NCBI RefSeq assembly: GCF_027924965.1
Contig: NZ_AP027056.1
Location: forward strand, 1,364,001-1,428,000
Direction of reading: 5' to 3'
From: Limnohabitans sp. TEGF004
GTDB lineage: Bacteria; Pseudomonadota; Gammaproteobacteria; Burkholderiales; Burkholderiaceae_C
Length of the DNA stretch: 64,000 nucleotides
Every line of letters begins with the position of its first letter. Position 1 is the stretch's first letter. The notes under the pieces were generated by a model. It did not search any database. It was not told the origin of the DNA and was given only the letters and a program-made list of their open reading frames with translations. The position numbers were made by a program, and so were the translations under genes. Positions 29,500 through 40,553 of the stretch are shown one piece after another.

Positions 29500-29503
29500 G
29501 CGT

Positions 29504-29875
29504 TCAATCGTCCTTGGCTTTGCTAGCGACTGCTTTGGCAATCAGCGCATTCATGTCTGACGCACGCTCAGGCGTGCGGTCGTACACAAAGTGCAAAGTA
29601 GGCACGGTGTGGATGTGCAAGCGCTTGAATAAGCCGTTGCGCAGGAAACCCGCAGCTTGGTTCAAGCCCTCACCTGTTTTCACAGGGTCGCCATTCAACA
29701 CACTGAAATGCACTTTGGCATGGGCGTAATCGGGCGTCACTTCCACACCTTGTAGCGTGACCATGCCCACGCGTGGGTCTTTCAACTCACGCGCGATCAA
29801 CTCGGCCAGGTCACGTTGGATCTGGTCGGCCACTTGGTAGCTGCGGTTGGGGGTGCTGGTCGGTTTACGTGCCAT
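29504..29875 (-). CDS. rbfA: 30S ribosome-binding factor A
   Basis: 123 residues with the KH-like RbfA fold: [48 protein letters not shown], and the [13 protein letters not shown] end. It promotes 16S rRNA processing during 30S maturation. It is preceded by infB (19-base gap) and followed by truB. Confidence 0.96.
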   Translation of the reverse strand: MARKPTSTPNRSYQVADQIQRDLAELIARELKDPRVGMVTLQGVEVTPDYAHAKVHFSVLNGDPVKTGEGLNQAAGFLRNGLFKRLHIHTVPTLHFVYDRTPERASDMNALIAKAVASKAKDD

Positions 29876-29894
29876 GCTTCATTGCACTGACGCT

Positions 29895-32729
29895 TTACAG
29901 CGTACGTGCCACCTCTTTGATTTCGAAGAATTCCAACACATCGCCTTCGACGATGTCGTTGTAGTTCTTGATGGTCAAACCGCACTCGAAGTTTTCTTTG
30001 ACTTCTTTGGCGTCGTCTTTGAAACGCTTCAAGCTGTCGAGTTCGCCGGTGAAGACGACCACGTTGTTGCGCAACAAACGCAACTTGGCGTTGCGGCGTA
30101 CCAAACCGGAGGTGACCATACAGCCCGCGATCGCACCAATCTTGCTGACGCGCAGCACTTGGCGAATCTCGGCCGTACCGATGACTTCTTCTTTCTTGTC
30201 GGGTGTGAGCATGCCGGACATGGCCGCTTTGAGTTCGTCCACAGCGTCATAAATGATGTTGTAGTAACGAATGTCCACGCCATTGTTCTCGGCCAACTTG
30301 CGCGCACCAGCATCAGCACGTGTGTTGAAGCCAATGATCACAGCCTTAGAAGCGATAGACAAGTTGACATCGCTCTCGCTGATGCCACCCACTGCGGCGT
30401 ACACCAACTGAACTTTGACTTCTGCGGTCGACAGCTTGAGCAACGACGCAGCCAAAGCTTCTTGCGAACCTTGCACGTCGGCCTTGACGATGATGGGCAA
30501 CAGCTTGACTTCGCCAGACGTCATGTCGGAGAACATGTTCTCCAGCTTCGACGCTTGTTGCTTGGCCAGCTTGGTGTTGCGCACCTTGCCTGCACGGTAG
30601 GTAGCGATTTCGCGGGCACGACGCTCGTCGGTCATGACCATGAATTCATCGCCCGCTTGCGGCACTTCGGTGAGACCTTGAATCTCAACAGGAATCGATG
30701 GGCCAGCAGACTTGATCGGCTTGCCGTTCTCATCCAACATGGCGCGCACGCGGCCATAGGTTTGACCGCCCAAAACCACGTCGCCCACATTCAGCGTACC
30801 GGACTGAACCAGCACTGTGGCCACAGGACCGCGACCTTTGTCCAAACGCGCTTCGATCACCAAGCCTTTGGCCATGGCGTCGACAGGCGCTTTGAGCTCA
30901 AGCACCTCGGCTTGCAGGAGCACTTGCTCCAGCAACTCGTCAATGCCAGCACCGGTCTTGGCGGAGACTTCACAGAACGGTGAATCACCACCGAACTCTT
31001 CAGGCACCACTTCTTCAGCCACCAGTTCGCCTTTGACGCGTTCAGGGTTGGCACCGGGTTTGTCAATTTTGTTAACCGCCACCACGATCGGCACACCCGC
31101 TGCTTTTGCATGCTTGATGGCTTCTTTGGTTTGCGGCATCACGCCGTCATCAGCCGCCACCACCAAGATGACGATGTCGGTTGCCTTGGCACCGCGCGCA
31201 CGCATGGCCGTGAAGGCCTCGTGACCGGGCGTATCCAAGAACGAGATCATGCCGCGTGGAGTTTCCACGTGGTACGCGCCAATGTGTTGGGTAATGCCAC
31301 CGGCTTCGCCCGACGCGACTTTGGCGCGACGGATGTAGTCGAGCAAAGAAGTTTTACCGTGGTCCACGTGGCCCATGACCGTCACCACAGGGGCGCGTGT
31401 CAAGGACTCAGCTTGGTGACCTGATGCTTCTTCTTCGGTAAAGGCTTCTGGATCGTCCAGTGCAGCCACCACCGCTTTGTGTCCCAACTCTTCCACCAAA
31501 ATCATGGCGGTGTCTTGGTCCAAAGGCTGGTTGATGGTGGCCATTTGGCCGAGCTTCATCAACTGCTTGATGACTTCAGAGGCTTTGATCGCCATCTTGT
31601 GGGCCAACTCGCCCACGGTGATAGTTTCGGGCACGTGCACTTCCAGCACGCGTGCTTCGACCGCTGCTTGTGGTGCGCGGTCGTCATCACGGTCGCGGTC
31701 ACGGCGGCCTTTGGGGCCTCCACGCCAGCTGTTGCGGCCTACGCCACCACTCGCGTCACCGCGTGTTTTGATGGCTTTCTTTTTGGCTTGTTCATCGGCC
31801 CAGCTGGAAGACAACTTGGCGCTCTTGACTTCTTTGTTGCCAGGCGCAGCTGTACCAGGCGCAGCGGGTGCACCAGGACGTGCACCAGCACCGGGTGTAC
31901 CGGCAGGCTTGTGCAAAGTGCCTTTGATGGCTTTGGGATCAGGTGTGGGCTCAGGCTTTTTGGCCACCATTTGCTTTTGTGGCGTGCTCATCATCAAGCG
32001 AATGGCTTCGGCTTCGGCCAAAGCTTTGCGACGACGGCTGTCCAAATCGGCAGCACGAGCAGTATCTTCGTCGGCACGAGCTTTAGAGGCCGCTGCAGCT
32101 TCCACACGGGCGGCTTCAGCGGCTTGCGCTTTGACGTCGACCACGGGCTCTGCTGCTTCGGCCTTAGCTTCAGGCGCAGCAGTCTCAGCTACCACAGCAG
32201 CTTCGGCTTGCGCCTTGGCTTTGGCAGCTTCTTGCTTGGCTTGCTCTTTGGCTTCTTGCTCTTCGCGCAGGCGGCGTTTTTCAGCCAGCTCTTCTTCTTG
32301 GCGACGGATCAGCTCGGCTTGGCGGCGTGCTTCTTCTTCACGGCGGGCCAGCTCGGCATGGTCAATCACGGGCACAACAGGCTCTTGCACTGCAGCAGGT
32401 GCTGCTTGCACTTCTGTGCTCTCGTCTTCATCGCGTTTGACGAAGGTACGCTTTTTACGCACTTCTACTTGGATGGTGCGGGCTTTGCCTGTGGCGTCGG
32501 CTTGTTTGATCTCCGTGGTCGATTTCTTGACCAAGGTGATTTTCTTGCGCTCGGGCGATGCAGTGCCATGGCTGGCTTGCAAATGGCTCAAGAGCATTTG
32601 TTTGTCGCCTTCTGTCAGCACATCGCTGGCAGAAGCTTTGGCAACACCGGCTGCCTTGAGTTGATCAAGCAGGGTGTCGGTTGGTTTTTTGAGTTCGCTG
32701 GCAAACTCGGCTACGGTCGTACTGGACAT
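29895..32729 (-). CDS. infB: Translation initiation factor IF-2
   Basis: 944 residues. A long N-terminal region contains the IF2-N fold ([20 protein letters not shown]), a highly charged Ala/Glu/Lys/Arg helix (about 130-250) and a Pro/Gly/Ala linker. The G domain has [34 protein letters not shown] and [10 protein letters not shown]. Domains II-IV follow; the C-terminal domain binds initiator tRNA. The charged N-terminus explains the very long antisense open frames seen over this gene. Confidence 0.98.
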   Translation of the reverse strand: MSSTTVAEFASELKKPTDTLLDQLKAAGVAKASASDVLTEGDKQMLLSHLQASHGTASPERKKITLVKKSTTEIKQADATGKARTIQVEVRKKRTFVKRDEDESTEVQAAPAAVQEPVVPVIDHAELARREEEARRQAELIRRQEEELAEKRRLREEQEAKEQAKQEAAKAKAQAEAAVVAETAAPEAKAEAAEPVVDVKAQAAEAARVEAAAASKARADEDTARAADLDSRRRKALAEAEAIRLMMSTPQKQMVAKKPEPTPDPKAIKGTLHKPAGTPGAGARPGAPAAPGTAAPGNKEVKSAKLSSSWADEQAKKKAIKTRGDASGGVGRNSWRGGPKGRRDRDRDDDRAPQAAVEARVLEVHVPETITVGELAHKMAIKASEVIKQLMKLGQMATINQPLDQDTAMILVEELGHKAVVAALDDPEAFTEEEASGHQAESLTRAPVVTVMGHVDHGKTSLLDYIRRAKVASGEAGGITQHIGAYHVETPRGMISFLDTPGHEAFTAMRARGAKATDIVILVVAADDGVMPQTKEAIKHAKAAGVPIVVAVNKIDKPGANPERVKGELVAEEVVPEEFGGDSPFCEVSAKTGAGIDELLEQVLLQAEVLELKAPVDAMAKGLVIEARLDKGRGPVATVLVQSGTLNVGDVVLGGQTYGRVRAMLDENGKPIKSAGPSIPVEIQGLTEVPQAGDEFMVMTDERRAREIATYRAGKVRNTKLAKQQASKLENMFSDMTSGEVKLLPIIVKADVQGSQEALAASLLKLSTAEVKVQLVYAAVGGISESDVNLSIASKAVIIGFNTRADAGARKLAENNGVDIRYYNIIYDAVDELKAAMSGMLTPDKKEEVIGTAEIRQVLRVSKIGAIAGCMVTSGLVRRNAKLRLLRNNVVVFTGELDSLKRFKDDAKEVKENFECGLTIKNYNDIVEGDVLEFFEIKEVARTL

Positions 32730-32753
32730 ATCTGATCTTCCTCGCCATGACCA

Positions 32754-34238
32754 TTACTCTTGACCCGTGAACCAATGTTCACGTGCCTTCAAGATCAGGG
32801 CTTTGGCCTCTTCTTCGCTTTGGCCGGTAATGGCTGTGAGCTCGTCTACGGCCAAATCGGCCAAATCGTCACGGGTGTGTACGCCGCTCTCAGCCAACTG
32901 GGGCAAGAACTCCGCATTCAATCCTTCGAGGTCGCGCAAATCTTGCGAAACTTCTTCGACGCTCTCTTCGCGTGCAATTTCCATGGTGAGCAGCGCATCC
33001 TTGGCACGTGTGCGCAACTCGTTGACGGTGTCTTCGTCAAAGCTTTCAATTTCCAACATCTCTTGCAAGGGCACGTAGGCCACTTCTTCGAGGCTGGTGA
33101 AGCCTTCTTCAATCAAGATGTCAGCGACTTCTTGGTCCACATCCAACTTGGCCATGAACAATTCACGGATGCTGAAGGTTTCGTCAGCTTGCTTCTGAGC
33201 AGACTCAGCCGCGTCCATGATGTTGATTTTCCAACCTGTCAATTCAGCAGCCAAACGCACGTTTTGACCGCCGCGACCGATGGCAATGGCAAGGTTTTCT
33301 TCGTCCACCACCACATCCATGGCGTGACGCTCTTCGTCGACCACGATGGAACTGACGTTGGCAGGAGCCAAAGCGCCAATCACGAATTGCGCCGGATCTT
33401 CACTCCACAACACGATGTCCACGCGCTCGCCTGCGAGTTCGGTGGTCACGGCATTCACACGGGTGCCACGTACGCCGACGCAAGTACCGATGGGGTCCAC
33501 GCGTTTGTCATGAGAGATCACAGCGATCTTGGCGCGTGAACCAGCGTCACGGGCGCAAGATTTGATTTCAAGCATGCCTTGTTCGATTTCTGGCACTTCG
33601 TGGCGGAACAACTCGACCATGAACTCAGGTGCAGAACGCGACAAGATGATGGGAGCGCCACGCAAGGTGAGGTCAACGTCCATGATCATGGCGCGCACGC
33701 GGTCACCACTACGGAAGTTTTCTTTCGGAATCATTTCGCTGCGACGCAGACGACCTTCAACGCGACCGGACTCAACAATCAGGTCGCCCTTGTCCATGCG
33801 CTTGACCGTGCCCACAAAAATCTTGTCGCCGCGCGACATGAAATCGTTGAGCAACATTTCGCGCTCAGCATCACGGATTTTTTGCAAGATCACTTGCTTG
33901 GCCGCCATCGCGCCGATACGGCCGATCGGCAAAGACTCGATGCCTTCTTCGATGTATTCGCCTTCTTCGGCATCAGCCACGCGCTCGCGGGCGTCCATCA
34001 GCATCTCTTCGGCTTCTGGGTTTTGCAAACCGGCTTCGTCAGGCACCACCAACCAACGGCGGAAAGTTTCGTACTCGCCAGTGTCGCGGTCCATCGCGAC
34101 GCGAATGTCCACTTCACCTTGGTACAGTTTTTTGGTGGCTTGGGCCAGCGCCAACTCAACGGCGCCAAACACCACATCGCGCTCGACGTTCTTCTCGCGC
34201 GAGATTGCCTCGACCAACATCAACATTTCGCGGTTCAT
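32754..34238 (-). CDS. nusA: Transcription termination/antitermination protein NusA
   Basis: 494 residues. Order of domains: N-terminal RNA-polymerase-binding domain (about 1-130), S1 domain ([22 protein letters not shown] region), KH1 and KH2 ([38 protein letters not shown]), then two acidic helix-hairpin repeats near the C-terminus, a form common in proteobacteria. It controls pausing, termination and antitermination. It lies between rimP and infB. Confidence 0.97.
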   Translation of the reverse strand: MNREMLMLVEAISREKNVERDVVFGAVELALAQATKKLYQGEVDIRVAMDRDTGEYETFRRWLVVPDEAGLQNPEAEEMLMDARERVADAEEGEYIEEGIESLPIGRIGAMAAKQVILQKIRDAEREMLLNDFMSRGDKIFVGTVKRMDKGDLIVESGRVEGRLRRSEMIPKENFRSGDRVRAMIMDVDLTLRGAPIILSRSAPEFMVELFRHEVPEIEQGMLEIKSCARDAGSRAKIAVISHDKRVDPIGTCVGVRGTRVNAVTTELAGERVDIVLWSEDPAQFVIGALAPANVSSIVVDEERHAMDVVVDEENLAIAIGRGGQNVRLAAELTGWKINIMDAAESAQKQADETFSIRELFMAKLDVDQEVADILIEEGFTSLEEVAYVPLQEMLEIESFDEDTVNELRTRAKDALLTMEIAREESVEEVSQDLRDLEGLNAEFLPQLAESGVHTRDDLADLAVDELTAITGQSEEEAKALILKAREHWFTGQE

Positions 34239-34266
34239 GATCGGTTACTCCTTCTCTTACCTATGT

Positions 34267-34827
34267 TCAACGGGGCTTTTTGCCCTTGAAATCCACAATC
34301 GGAGCCAGACGCGCTTCTCGCAGCTCGTCCAGCGTGAAACCCAGTGCGTGCACTGGCATTTCGGCTAATCTTTTGGGGCTCACTTTTTGACCCGGCTTGG
34401 CCTTGACTTCATCACGCCACGTGATTTGCCAACCTGCGCCATCGTCGGTGCGTTCTAAAGTGCCACGGAATTTTTTGCGGGTGGCAGACACTTGGCCTGC
34501 TGCTGCAGCGCCAATGGGCGCTTTGAGCGTGAGGTCCACCTCTTCGCCTAAAAAACGCTCGAAATCCGCTTGGTGACGCAAGGGGCGGTCAATACCGGGG
34601 GAAGACACTTCAAGGCGAGCGTATTCGGCGCCATCGACTTCCAATGCAAATTGCAGTTGGCGCGTGACGCGCTCGCAATCTTCCACATTGATGGGCTGAA
34701 CAGGGGTGTCAGCCGTCCAAGGCATATCGATCGTGATGCGCAAGAGACCTCCGGCGGAGCGTTCAATCTCTACCAGGTCGTAACCTAAGCCGGTCACTGT
34801 TTGTTCTACGGTTTGCTGCAAACTCAC
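34267..34827 (-). CDS. rimP: Ribosome maturation factor RimP
   Basis: 186 residues, GTG start. Recognised by TVTGLGYDLVEIERSAGGLLRITID, NVEDCERVTRQLQFALEV and LEVSSPGIDRPLR. The C-terminal Sm-like barrel ends in a basic tail (VDFKGKKPR). It is needed for 30S assembly and is first in the rimP-nusA-infB-rbfA-truB-typA operon. Only about 40 bases separate its start from the yejF terminator, so the operon promoter must be very close. Confidence 0.95.
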   Translation of the reverse strand: MSLQQTVEQTVTGLGYDLVEIERSAGGLLRITIDMPWTADTPVQPINVEDCERVTRQLQFALEVDGAEYARLEVSSPGIDRPLRHQADFERFLGEEVDLTLKAPIGAAAAGQVSATRKKFRGTLERTDDGAGWQITWRDEVKAKPGQKVSPKRLAEMPVHALGFTLDELREARLAPIVDFKGKKPR

Positions 34828-34867
34828 GTCGGAAAATAGCCTTCTAAATCAAGTGTTCAAAAAACAA

Positions 34868-34911
34868 ACGACCAAAAAAAACGAGCGGTAATTACCCGCC
34901 CGTTTGGTCGT
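34868..34911 (-). terminator. Terminator after yejF
   Basis: On the minus strand an AACGGGCGGG...CCGCTCGTT stem (one mismatch) runs into eight T, framed by an outer ACGACCAAA/TTTGGTCGT stem. It separates the yej operon from rimP. Confidence 0.75.
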
Positions 34912-34965
34912 GAAGCACTTATTGTAGCGCCTAAATGCTTGATTATCAAAGGATAAACGGTATTT

Positions 34966-36600
34966 TTAGGCTGCGGCCCCTACCAAAATCTTTGTGTAAG
35001 GCGCCTGCGGATTGTTCAGCACTTGCTCAAACGTCCCTGCTTCAACCACCTTGCCGGCCTGCATGACCATGACATGGTGGGCCATGGCGCGGATGACCGA
35101 GACATCATGGGTGATGAGCAAATAACTCAAACCCCGCTCGCGCTGTAGCTTTTGCAAAAGTTGCAGCACTTGAAGCTGCGTGGTGGCGTCCAAGGCGCTG
35201 GTGGGCTCGTCCAAGACCAAGACCTGCGGCTCAACCACCAAAGCTCGGGCAATCGCCAAGCGCTGGCGCTGACCACCCGAAAACTCATGCGGGTAGCGTT
35301 GTAGCAAACCGGGGAACTCGGTTTCGGTCAAACCCACCGCAGCCAAGGTCACCAAAATGCGGCGAAGCCTGCCCAAATCGTCCAATTGAGGTGCGTGTAG
35401 CGTCAGCCCTTCAGACACGAGTTCTTGCACGTTCATGCGCGGAGACAAGGACGAGAACGGGTCTTGGAAAACCACTTGCACCTTGCGACGCAGCGGCAAA
35501 TCTTGCCCCGCTTTGCCTTGCCAAGCAACGCCGTCGATGGTGAGAGCCCCCTCGCAAGGCATCAACCCAAGCGCGGCCAAAGCCAAGGTGGTTTTGCCCG
35601 ACCCCGATTCGCCAATCACGCCCAAGGTCTGGCCCGCGCACAAATCAAAGCTAGCGCCCTGCACCGCCACAAACTGGCCGCCTTTGAACCAACCGCGCCA
35701 ACCGGCTCGGCGGATGGGGTAGCTCACGCGCAACGCCCTGGCTTGCATGACAACAGGCGCATTGCTTTTGGCTTCCACCACCTCACGCGGGGGCTGGCTG
35801 TTGATCAGTTTTTGGGTGTAAGGGTGCGTGGGGTAAGTCAACACCACATCCACCGCACCCGACTCCACTACCACACCTTTTTCCATGACCAAGACTTGGT
35901 CGGCAAAGTAGCGCACGGTATTCAAATCATGCGTAATGAGCAACACCGCCATGCCAAAGCGTTTTTGCAAGTCGCTGAGCAAATCCAAAATTTGCGCACG
36001 CAGCGACACATCCAACGCGGTGGTGGGCTCATCGGCTACCAACAAGCGTGGGCGGCACGCCAAAGCCATGGCGATCATCACGCGTTGGCGCTGACCACCT
36101 GAGAGCTGGTGCGGGTACGCGCTGGCTCGGCGAACGGGCTCGGGGATGCCTGTGAGGCTGAGCAACTCCACAGCTTCGTGCCAGGCCTCTTCGCGTGTCA
36201 TGCCACGTTTGAGTTCCAACACTTCCGCGATTTGGTCGCCCACCATCATCAAAGGGTTCAAAGCCGTCATGGGCTCTTGGAACACAAAGGCGATGTCTTG
36301 ACCGCGGATGTTGATGAGCTCGCGCTCGCTGAGTTTGACCAAGTCGTGCGTGTGCGGTGCGTCGGTGGCTTCTGGCGCAAGCGTGTCCGCATCCTGCGCC
36401 GTCCACAGCACGCGGCCCGACACGCGCGCACCTTCGAGCAGTTTGACAAAGCTCAGCGCGGTCACGCTTTTACCGGAGCCCGACTCGCCCACCAAGGCGA
36501 GCTTCTCGCCAAGATCTAGGTTGAAGCTGATGCCTTTGACGACATCTTCTGCATGAAAACCAATGCGCAAATCGCGCACTTGAAGCAAAGGCAATCTCAT
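34966..36600 (-). CDS. yejF: YejF-type ABC transporter ATPase (two nucleotide-binding domains)
   Basis: 544 residues with two complete ABC modules: Walker A GESGSGKSVT and GESGSGKTTL, signature LSGGQRQR and FSGGQRQR, Walker B LLVADEPTTALD and VLVLDEPTSALD. It powers import of oligopeptides (in E. coli also microcin C) through YejB/YejE. Its ATG overlaps the yejE stop by 4 bases. Confidence 0.95.
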   Translation of the reverse strand: MRLPLLQVRDLRIGFHAEDVVKGISFNLDLGEKLALVGESGSGKSVTALSFVKLLEGARVSGRVLWTAQDADTLAPEATDAPHTHDLVKLSERELINIRGQDIAFVFQEPMTALNPLMMVGDQIAEVLELKRGMTREEAWHEAVELLSLTGIPEPVRRASAYPHQLSGGQRQRVMIAMALACRPRLLVADEPTTALDVSLRAQILDLLSDLQKRFGMAVLLITHDLNTVRYFADQVLVMEKGVVVESGAVDVVLTYPTHPYTQKLINSQPPREVVEAKSNAPVVMQARALRVSYPIRRAGWRGWFKGGQFVAVQGASFDLCAGQTLGVIGESGSGKTTLALAALGLMPCEGALTIDGVAWQGKAGQDLPLRRKVQVVFQDPFSSLSPRMNVQELVSEGLTLHAPQLDDLGRLRRILVTLAAVGLTETEFPGLLQRYPHEFSGGQRQRLAIARALVVEPQVLVLDEPTSALDATTQLQVLQLLQKLQRERGLSYLLITHDVSVIRAMAHHVMVMQAGKVVEAGTFEQVLNNPQAPYTKILVGAAA

Positions 36601-37640
36601 GAGCGTGCCTTTCGGGGGTCCAGCGCATCGCGCAGCGCGTCACCCATGAAGGTCAGCAACATCAAAGTCACGACCAACACGGCGAAAGTGGACAAAGAAA
36701 TCCACCACGCATCGATGTTGTTTTTGCCTTGCGCCAACAGTTCGCCCAAGCTGGGTGTGCCCGGCGGCACGCCCAAACCCAAAAAGTCCAAGGAGGTGAG
36801 CGACAAAATGGCCGCGCTCATACGAAACGGCAGGAATGTCACCACCGGCGTCAAGCTGTTGGGCAGCACATGACGCCACATGATTTGCGCATCGGACAAG
36901 CCCAAGGCACGCGCAGCGCGCACATAGTCGAGCTGACGGTTACGCAAGAACTCAGCCCGCACATAGTCGGACAAACCCATCCAACCAAACAGCCCCAACA
37001 AAATCAGCAGCAAGGTGATGCTCGGATCAAACACCGCCGAGAAGATGATGAGCAAGTAAAGCTCAGGCATAGCGCTCCACACCTCGATGAAGCGCTGCAT
37101 GGCCAAGTCGGTCTTGCCGCCAAAAAAGCCTTGCAAGGCTCCCGTCAAGATGCCGATGACCGTACCAAACAAAGTCAGCGCCAAAGCAAACAACACCGAG
37201 ATGCGAAAACCGTAGAGCAAGCGTGCCAGCACATCGCGACCGCGGTCGTCTGTGCCAAACCAGTTGTCCGCTGAGGGTGGCGCGGGGTTGGGCGTGGCAG
37301 CAAAGTAGTTCAAGGTGCTGTGGTGGTAAGGCACGAGCGTGTACAAGGCCCAGTTGCCGGGCTTGTCGAACTGAGCTTGAATAAACGGGTCGAGGTAATC
37401 GGTAGGCGTATCAAAGTCGCCACCGAAGGTTGTCTCGGGCTGGTTGTGCACGATGGGCATGTAAAAGCTGCCGTTGTAGCGAGCCAGCAAGGGCTTATCG
37501 TTGCACAGCACTTCAGCCAGCAGACTCAAGCCGAAGAAGAATACAAACAACACCAAGCTGTAAAAGCCCAAGCGGTTGTGCCGAAAGCGCAGCCAAGCAC
37601 GCTGCGTAGGCGACAAAGAGGCTTCAGTCGAATTTGACAC
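36597..37640 (-). CDS. yejE: YejE-type oligopeptide ABC transporter permease
   Basis: About 347 residues from the GTG at 37640 (SNSTEASLSPTQRAW); longer frames would run deep into yejB. One N-terminal membrane helix (LGFYSLVLFVFFFGLSLLA) precedes a periplasmic insert with the NWFGTDDRGRDVLARLLYG segment, then the five-helix permease core with the EAA loop (ARALGLSDAQIMWRHVLPNSL). It begins inside the end of yejB, indicating coupled translation. Confidence 0.93.
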   Translation of the reverse strand: MSNSTEASLSPTQRAWLRFRHNRLGFYSLVLFVFFFGLSLLAEVLCNDKPLLARYNGSFYMPIVHNQPETTFGGDFDTPTDYLDPFIQAQFDKPGNWALYTLVPYHHSTLNYFAATPNPAPPSADNWFGTDDRGRDVLARLLYGFRISVLFALALTLFGTVIGILTGALQGFFGGKTDLAMQRFIEVWSAMPELYLLIIFSAVFDPSITLLLILLGLFGWMGLSDYVRAEFLRNRQLDYVRAARALGLSDAQIMWRHVLPNSLTPVVTFLPFRMSAAILSLTSLDFLGLGVPPGTPSLGELLAQGKNNIDAWWISLSTFAVLVVTLMLLTFMGDALRDALDPRKARS

Positions 37641-38658
37641 GCGGGTCCACCCATACATAACAAAGGTCACTGATGAGCTTGGTGACCAAGCCAATCAGCG
37701 TGAACAAATACAAAGTTCCCAACACCACGGGGTAGTCTCGGCGCATGACGCTCTCATAGCTAAGCAAGCCCAAGCCATCGAGCGAGAACAGCGTTTCAAT
37801 CAACAACGAACCCGTGAAGAACGCCCCAATGAAGGCGGCAGGAAAACCTGTGACCAAGGGAATGAGTGCATTGCGAAACACATGATTCCAAATGACACGG
37901 CGCTCAGACAAACCTTTGGCGCGCGCAGTGAGCACGTATTGCTTGCGAATCTCTTCGAGCATGGCGTTTTTGGTGAGCAAGGTGGTCACCGCAAAAGCAC
38001 CCAAGACGCTGGAGGTGACGGGCAGCACGATGTGCCACAAGTAGTCGGTGATGCGCGCGCCCCAAGTGAGCTGTTCCCAATTGGCCGAGGTCAAGCCACG
38101 CAGCGGAAACCACTGCAACTGGCCACCAAACACCACCAGCAAAGCCACACCCAGCACAAAGCCAGGAATGGCAAAGCCCACCAGCACCAAAAGACTGGTC
38201 ACCAAATCAAACGACGAGCCCGCACGCACGGCCTTGGCCACACCCAAGGGCACCGAGATGAGGTAGCTCAAGAGGAAGGTCCACAGCCCCAAGCTGATGG
38301 AGACAGGCATTTTCTCCTTCACCAACTCCCACACGGTTTTGGGATAGAAAAAGCTTTTGCCCAAATCGAACACGGCGAACTGTTTGAGCATTTGCCAAAA
38401 GCGCTCGGTTGGCGGTTTGTCAAAGCCGTATTGCTGGCGAATTTCTTCAATGCGCGCAGCGTCCACGCCTTGGCGGCCACGGTAGCCAGCGCCTGCCACG
38501 GCAGCGCCCTCGCCGCCACTGTCGCGGCCTTGCAGCTGCGACACCATTTGCTCAACAGGACCCCCCGGCACAAACTGAATGACCACAAAGGTCATGAGCA
38601 GCACGCCGAACAAGGTGGGAATCATCAACAACAAACGTCTGAGGATGTACGAACTCAT
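37624..38658 (-). CDS. yejB: YejB-type oligopeptide ABC transporter permease
   Basis: 344 residues. An N-terminal helix (RRLLLMIPTLFGVLLMTFVV) is followed by FVPGGPVEQM and a periplasmic region, then the permease core with the EAA loop (TARAKGLSERRVIWNHVFRNAL). The ATG overlaps the yejA stop (ATGA). A Gly/Ala-rich loop (GRDSGGEGAAVAGAGYRGR) in the periplasmic part is somewhat longer than usual. Confidence 0.93.
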   Translation of the reverse strand: MSSYILRRLLLMIPTLFGVLLMTFVVIQFVPGGPVEQMVSQLQGRDSGGEGAAVAGAGYRGRQGVDAARIEEIRQQYGFDKPPTERFWQMLKQFAVFDLGKSFFYPKTVWELVKEKMPVSISLGLWTFLLSYLISVPLGVAKAVRAGSSFDLVTSLLVLVGFAIPGFVLGVALLVVFGGQLQWFPLRGLTSANWEQLTWGARITDYLWHIVLPVTSSVLGAFAVTTLLTKNAMLEEIRKQYVLTARAKGLSERRVIWNHVFRNALIPLVTGFPAAFIGAFFTGSLLIETLFSLDGLGLLSYESVMRRDYPVVLGTLYLFTLIGLVTKLISDLCYVWVDPRVKFD

Positions 38659-40517
38659 GGCGCACGCTCCGCTCTTTTGATGGCCGCCAAGGTGGCACGG
38701 TTGTCAATGGTGGCCCACCAAGTGGAAGAGGCCCATGTTTCGGGTTGGTAGTAGCGCGGCATAACGGCAGGCAACTCAAAGCGGCCGTTGCGCCATGCGA
38801 CTCGATGGACACCGCCATACCAATGCGGCACGCTGTAGTGGCCGTGGCGCAGCACGCGGTCTAACGCACGCACCGCCGTGATGAGCTGAGGACGGGTTTT
38901 GGCAGATGTCACGTTTTCTAGCAAAGCATCCACCGCAGGGTCTTGAATGCCAATGAAGTTACCCGAGCCTTCGGTAGTGGCAGCCTTGGATCCAAAACGC
39001 TCCATCAGCTCAGTGCCCGGTGACTCGCTGCCCACAATGCGGTTGCTGATGATTTCAAAATCAAACACATCAAGACGCTTTTGCAAAATCGCAAAGTCAA
39101 TGACTTTGTAGTTCACCTGAAAGCCGAGCTTTTCTAAGTTCTTGGCGTACGGCGTGATCACACGGCCCATGGCGCCCGAGTTATCCAAAAACTCAACGGT
39201 GAATGCCTCGCCCTTGGCGTTGCGCAGTGCGCCATCGCGGTAGGTCCAACCCGCCTCTGCCAACAAGGCCTTGGCACGGCGCAAATGGTCACGCAAGGTT
39301 TCACCCGACTTGGGGTCGAGCGAGGTGCGCGATGGTTGCGGCACGGCATCTTTGAACACATTCGGCGAAAGTTTGTCACGCAAAGGCGTGAGCAAGGCCA
39401 ACTCAGCAGCATCAGGCATGCCAGTGGCTTCAAAATCACTGGCCACAAAGTAGCCACGCACGCGCTGGTAAGCGCCATAAAACAATTGACGATTCATCCA
39501 CTCAAAGTCCATCGCCAAGGCAATGGCTTCGCGCACGCGGGCATCTTTGAATTTGGGCAAGCGGGTATTGAACATGAAGCCCTGAAAGTCACCTGCGTTG
39601 CCGTGCTTGAACTCGCTTTTCATCAGGGCGCGGTTGACAAACTGCTTACCTGTGTAGCCCCTCGCCCACTCGCGCGCAATGAAGGACTGCACCAAATCAA
39701 ATTCGCCCGCCTTGAATCCTTCGAGCTGTGCGGTGTTGTCTTTGTACAAGCGATAGGTGATGCGGTCAAAGTTGAACAAACCTTTGCGCACATTGAGTTC
39801 GCGCGCCCAGTAGTTGTTGTCGCGCTCGTAAGTCACATCACGACCAAACACGACACGGCCAATTTTGTAGGGCCCGCTTCCGATCGGCGTATCTGTGACG
39901 ATTTTGTCGAAAGGTTTGGGAGCACCGTTCTCCATGCCCCATTGGCGGCTGAACACAGGCATGCCGCCTACGATCAAGGGCAGCTCTGGGTTGGCGCGCT
40001 TGAAATCAAAGCGCACGGTGCGAGAGTCCACCACCGTCACGCCTACCACCTCGGCGTATAGCGTTCGAAACTGTGGTGCTGCTTGCTTGCTGATGAGTTG
40101 CTCAAATGAATATTTCACATCGTCGGCCATCACGGCTTCGCCTGTGTGAAAGCGCGCTTGGCTGCGTAATTTAAACGTTACCGAGCGGCGGTCAGATGCA
40201 ACGCTGACATCTTCAGCTAACAAACCGTAGGCCGTAGTGGGCTCATCCATGGTGCCTGTCAAGAGCGATTCAAACACCAAACCACTAAGGCCTGGTGCGG
40301 CATTGCCCTTGAGGGTGAACGGGTTGTATTTGTCAAAACTCGACAAACGAGAAGGTGGCACCAACACCAGCTCACCGCCTTTGGGCGCAATCGGGTTGAC
40401 GTAGTCAAAGTTTTTGAAATTAGCGGGGTATTTGATGTCTCCAAATTGCGCGTAAGCGTGCCCCGCCCACGAGGGGCTAGAGCACCAAAACGCCAACAAA
40501 ATGAGGAAGCTACGCAT
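38655..40517 (-). CDS. yejA: YejA-type periplasmic peptide-binding protein
   Basis: 620 residues from the ATG at 40517, which starts the signal peptide [21 protein letters not shown]. The open frame continues about 130 codons upstream, but that part is antisense to fabI and is rejected. The family-5 solute-binding fold shows [40 protein letters not shown] and [21 protein letters not shown]. It captures oligopeptides for YejBEF. Divergent from fabI with only 36 bases between start codons. Confidence 0.94.
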   Translation of the reverse strand: MRSFLILLAFWCSSPSWAGHAYAQFGDIKYPANFKNFDYVNPIAPKGGELVLVPPSRLSSFDKYNPFTLKGNAAPGLSGLVFESLLTGTMDEPTTAYGLLAEDVSVASDRRSVTFKLRSQARFHTGEAVMADDVKYSFEQLISKQAAPQFRTLYAEVVGVTVVDSRTVRFDFKRANPELPLIVGGMPVFSRQWGMENGAPKPFDKIVTDTPIGSGPYKIGRVVFGRDVTYERDNNYWARELNVRKGLFNFDRITYRLYKDNTAQLEGFKAGEFDLVQSFIAREWARGYTGKQFVNRALMKSEFKHGNAGDFQGFMFNTRLPKFKDARVREAIALAMDFEWMNRQLFYGAYQRVRGYFVASDFEATGMPDAAELALLTPLRDKLSPNVFKDAVPQPSRTSLDPKSGETLRDHLRRAKALLAEAGWTYRDGALRNAKGEAFTVEFLDNSGAMGRVITPYAKNLEKLGFQVNYKVIDFAILQKRLDVFDFEIISNRIVGSESPGTELMERFGSKAATTEGSGNFIGIQDPAVDALLENVTSAKTRPQLITAVRALDRVLRHGHYSVPHWYGGVHRVAWRNGRFELPAVMPRYYQPETWASSTWWATIDNRATLAAIKRAERAP

Positions 40518-40553
40518 GCGACAATTCTGCAAGATTTTTTTGGAGAGATTTAC

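Noticed and set aside
29847..30983. A 378-codon open frame on the plus strand over infB
   Set aside because: It is antisense to conserved infB domains, has His/Gln/Val-rich low-complexity composition and no ribosome site. It is a codon-bias shadow.
31477..32735. Two overlapping plus-strand frames of about 400 codons opposite the infB N-terminus
   Set aside because: They mirror the Ala/Glu/Lys-rich coding repeat of infB, giving Ser/Ala- or Phe/Gly-rich nonsense proteins.
37576..38751. A 391-codon plus-strand frame opposite yejB
   Set aside because: Gln/His/Arg-rich shadow of membrane-helix codons; yejB is clearly the real gene.
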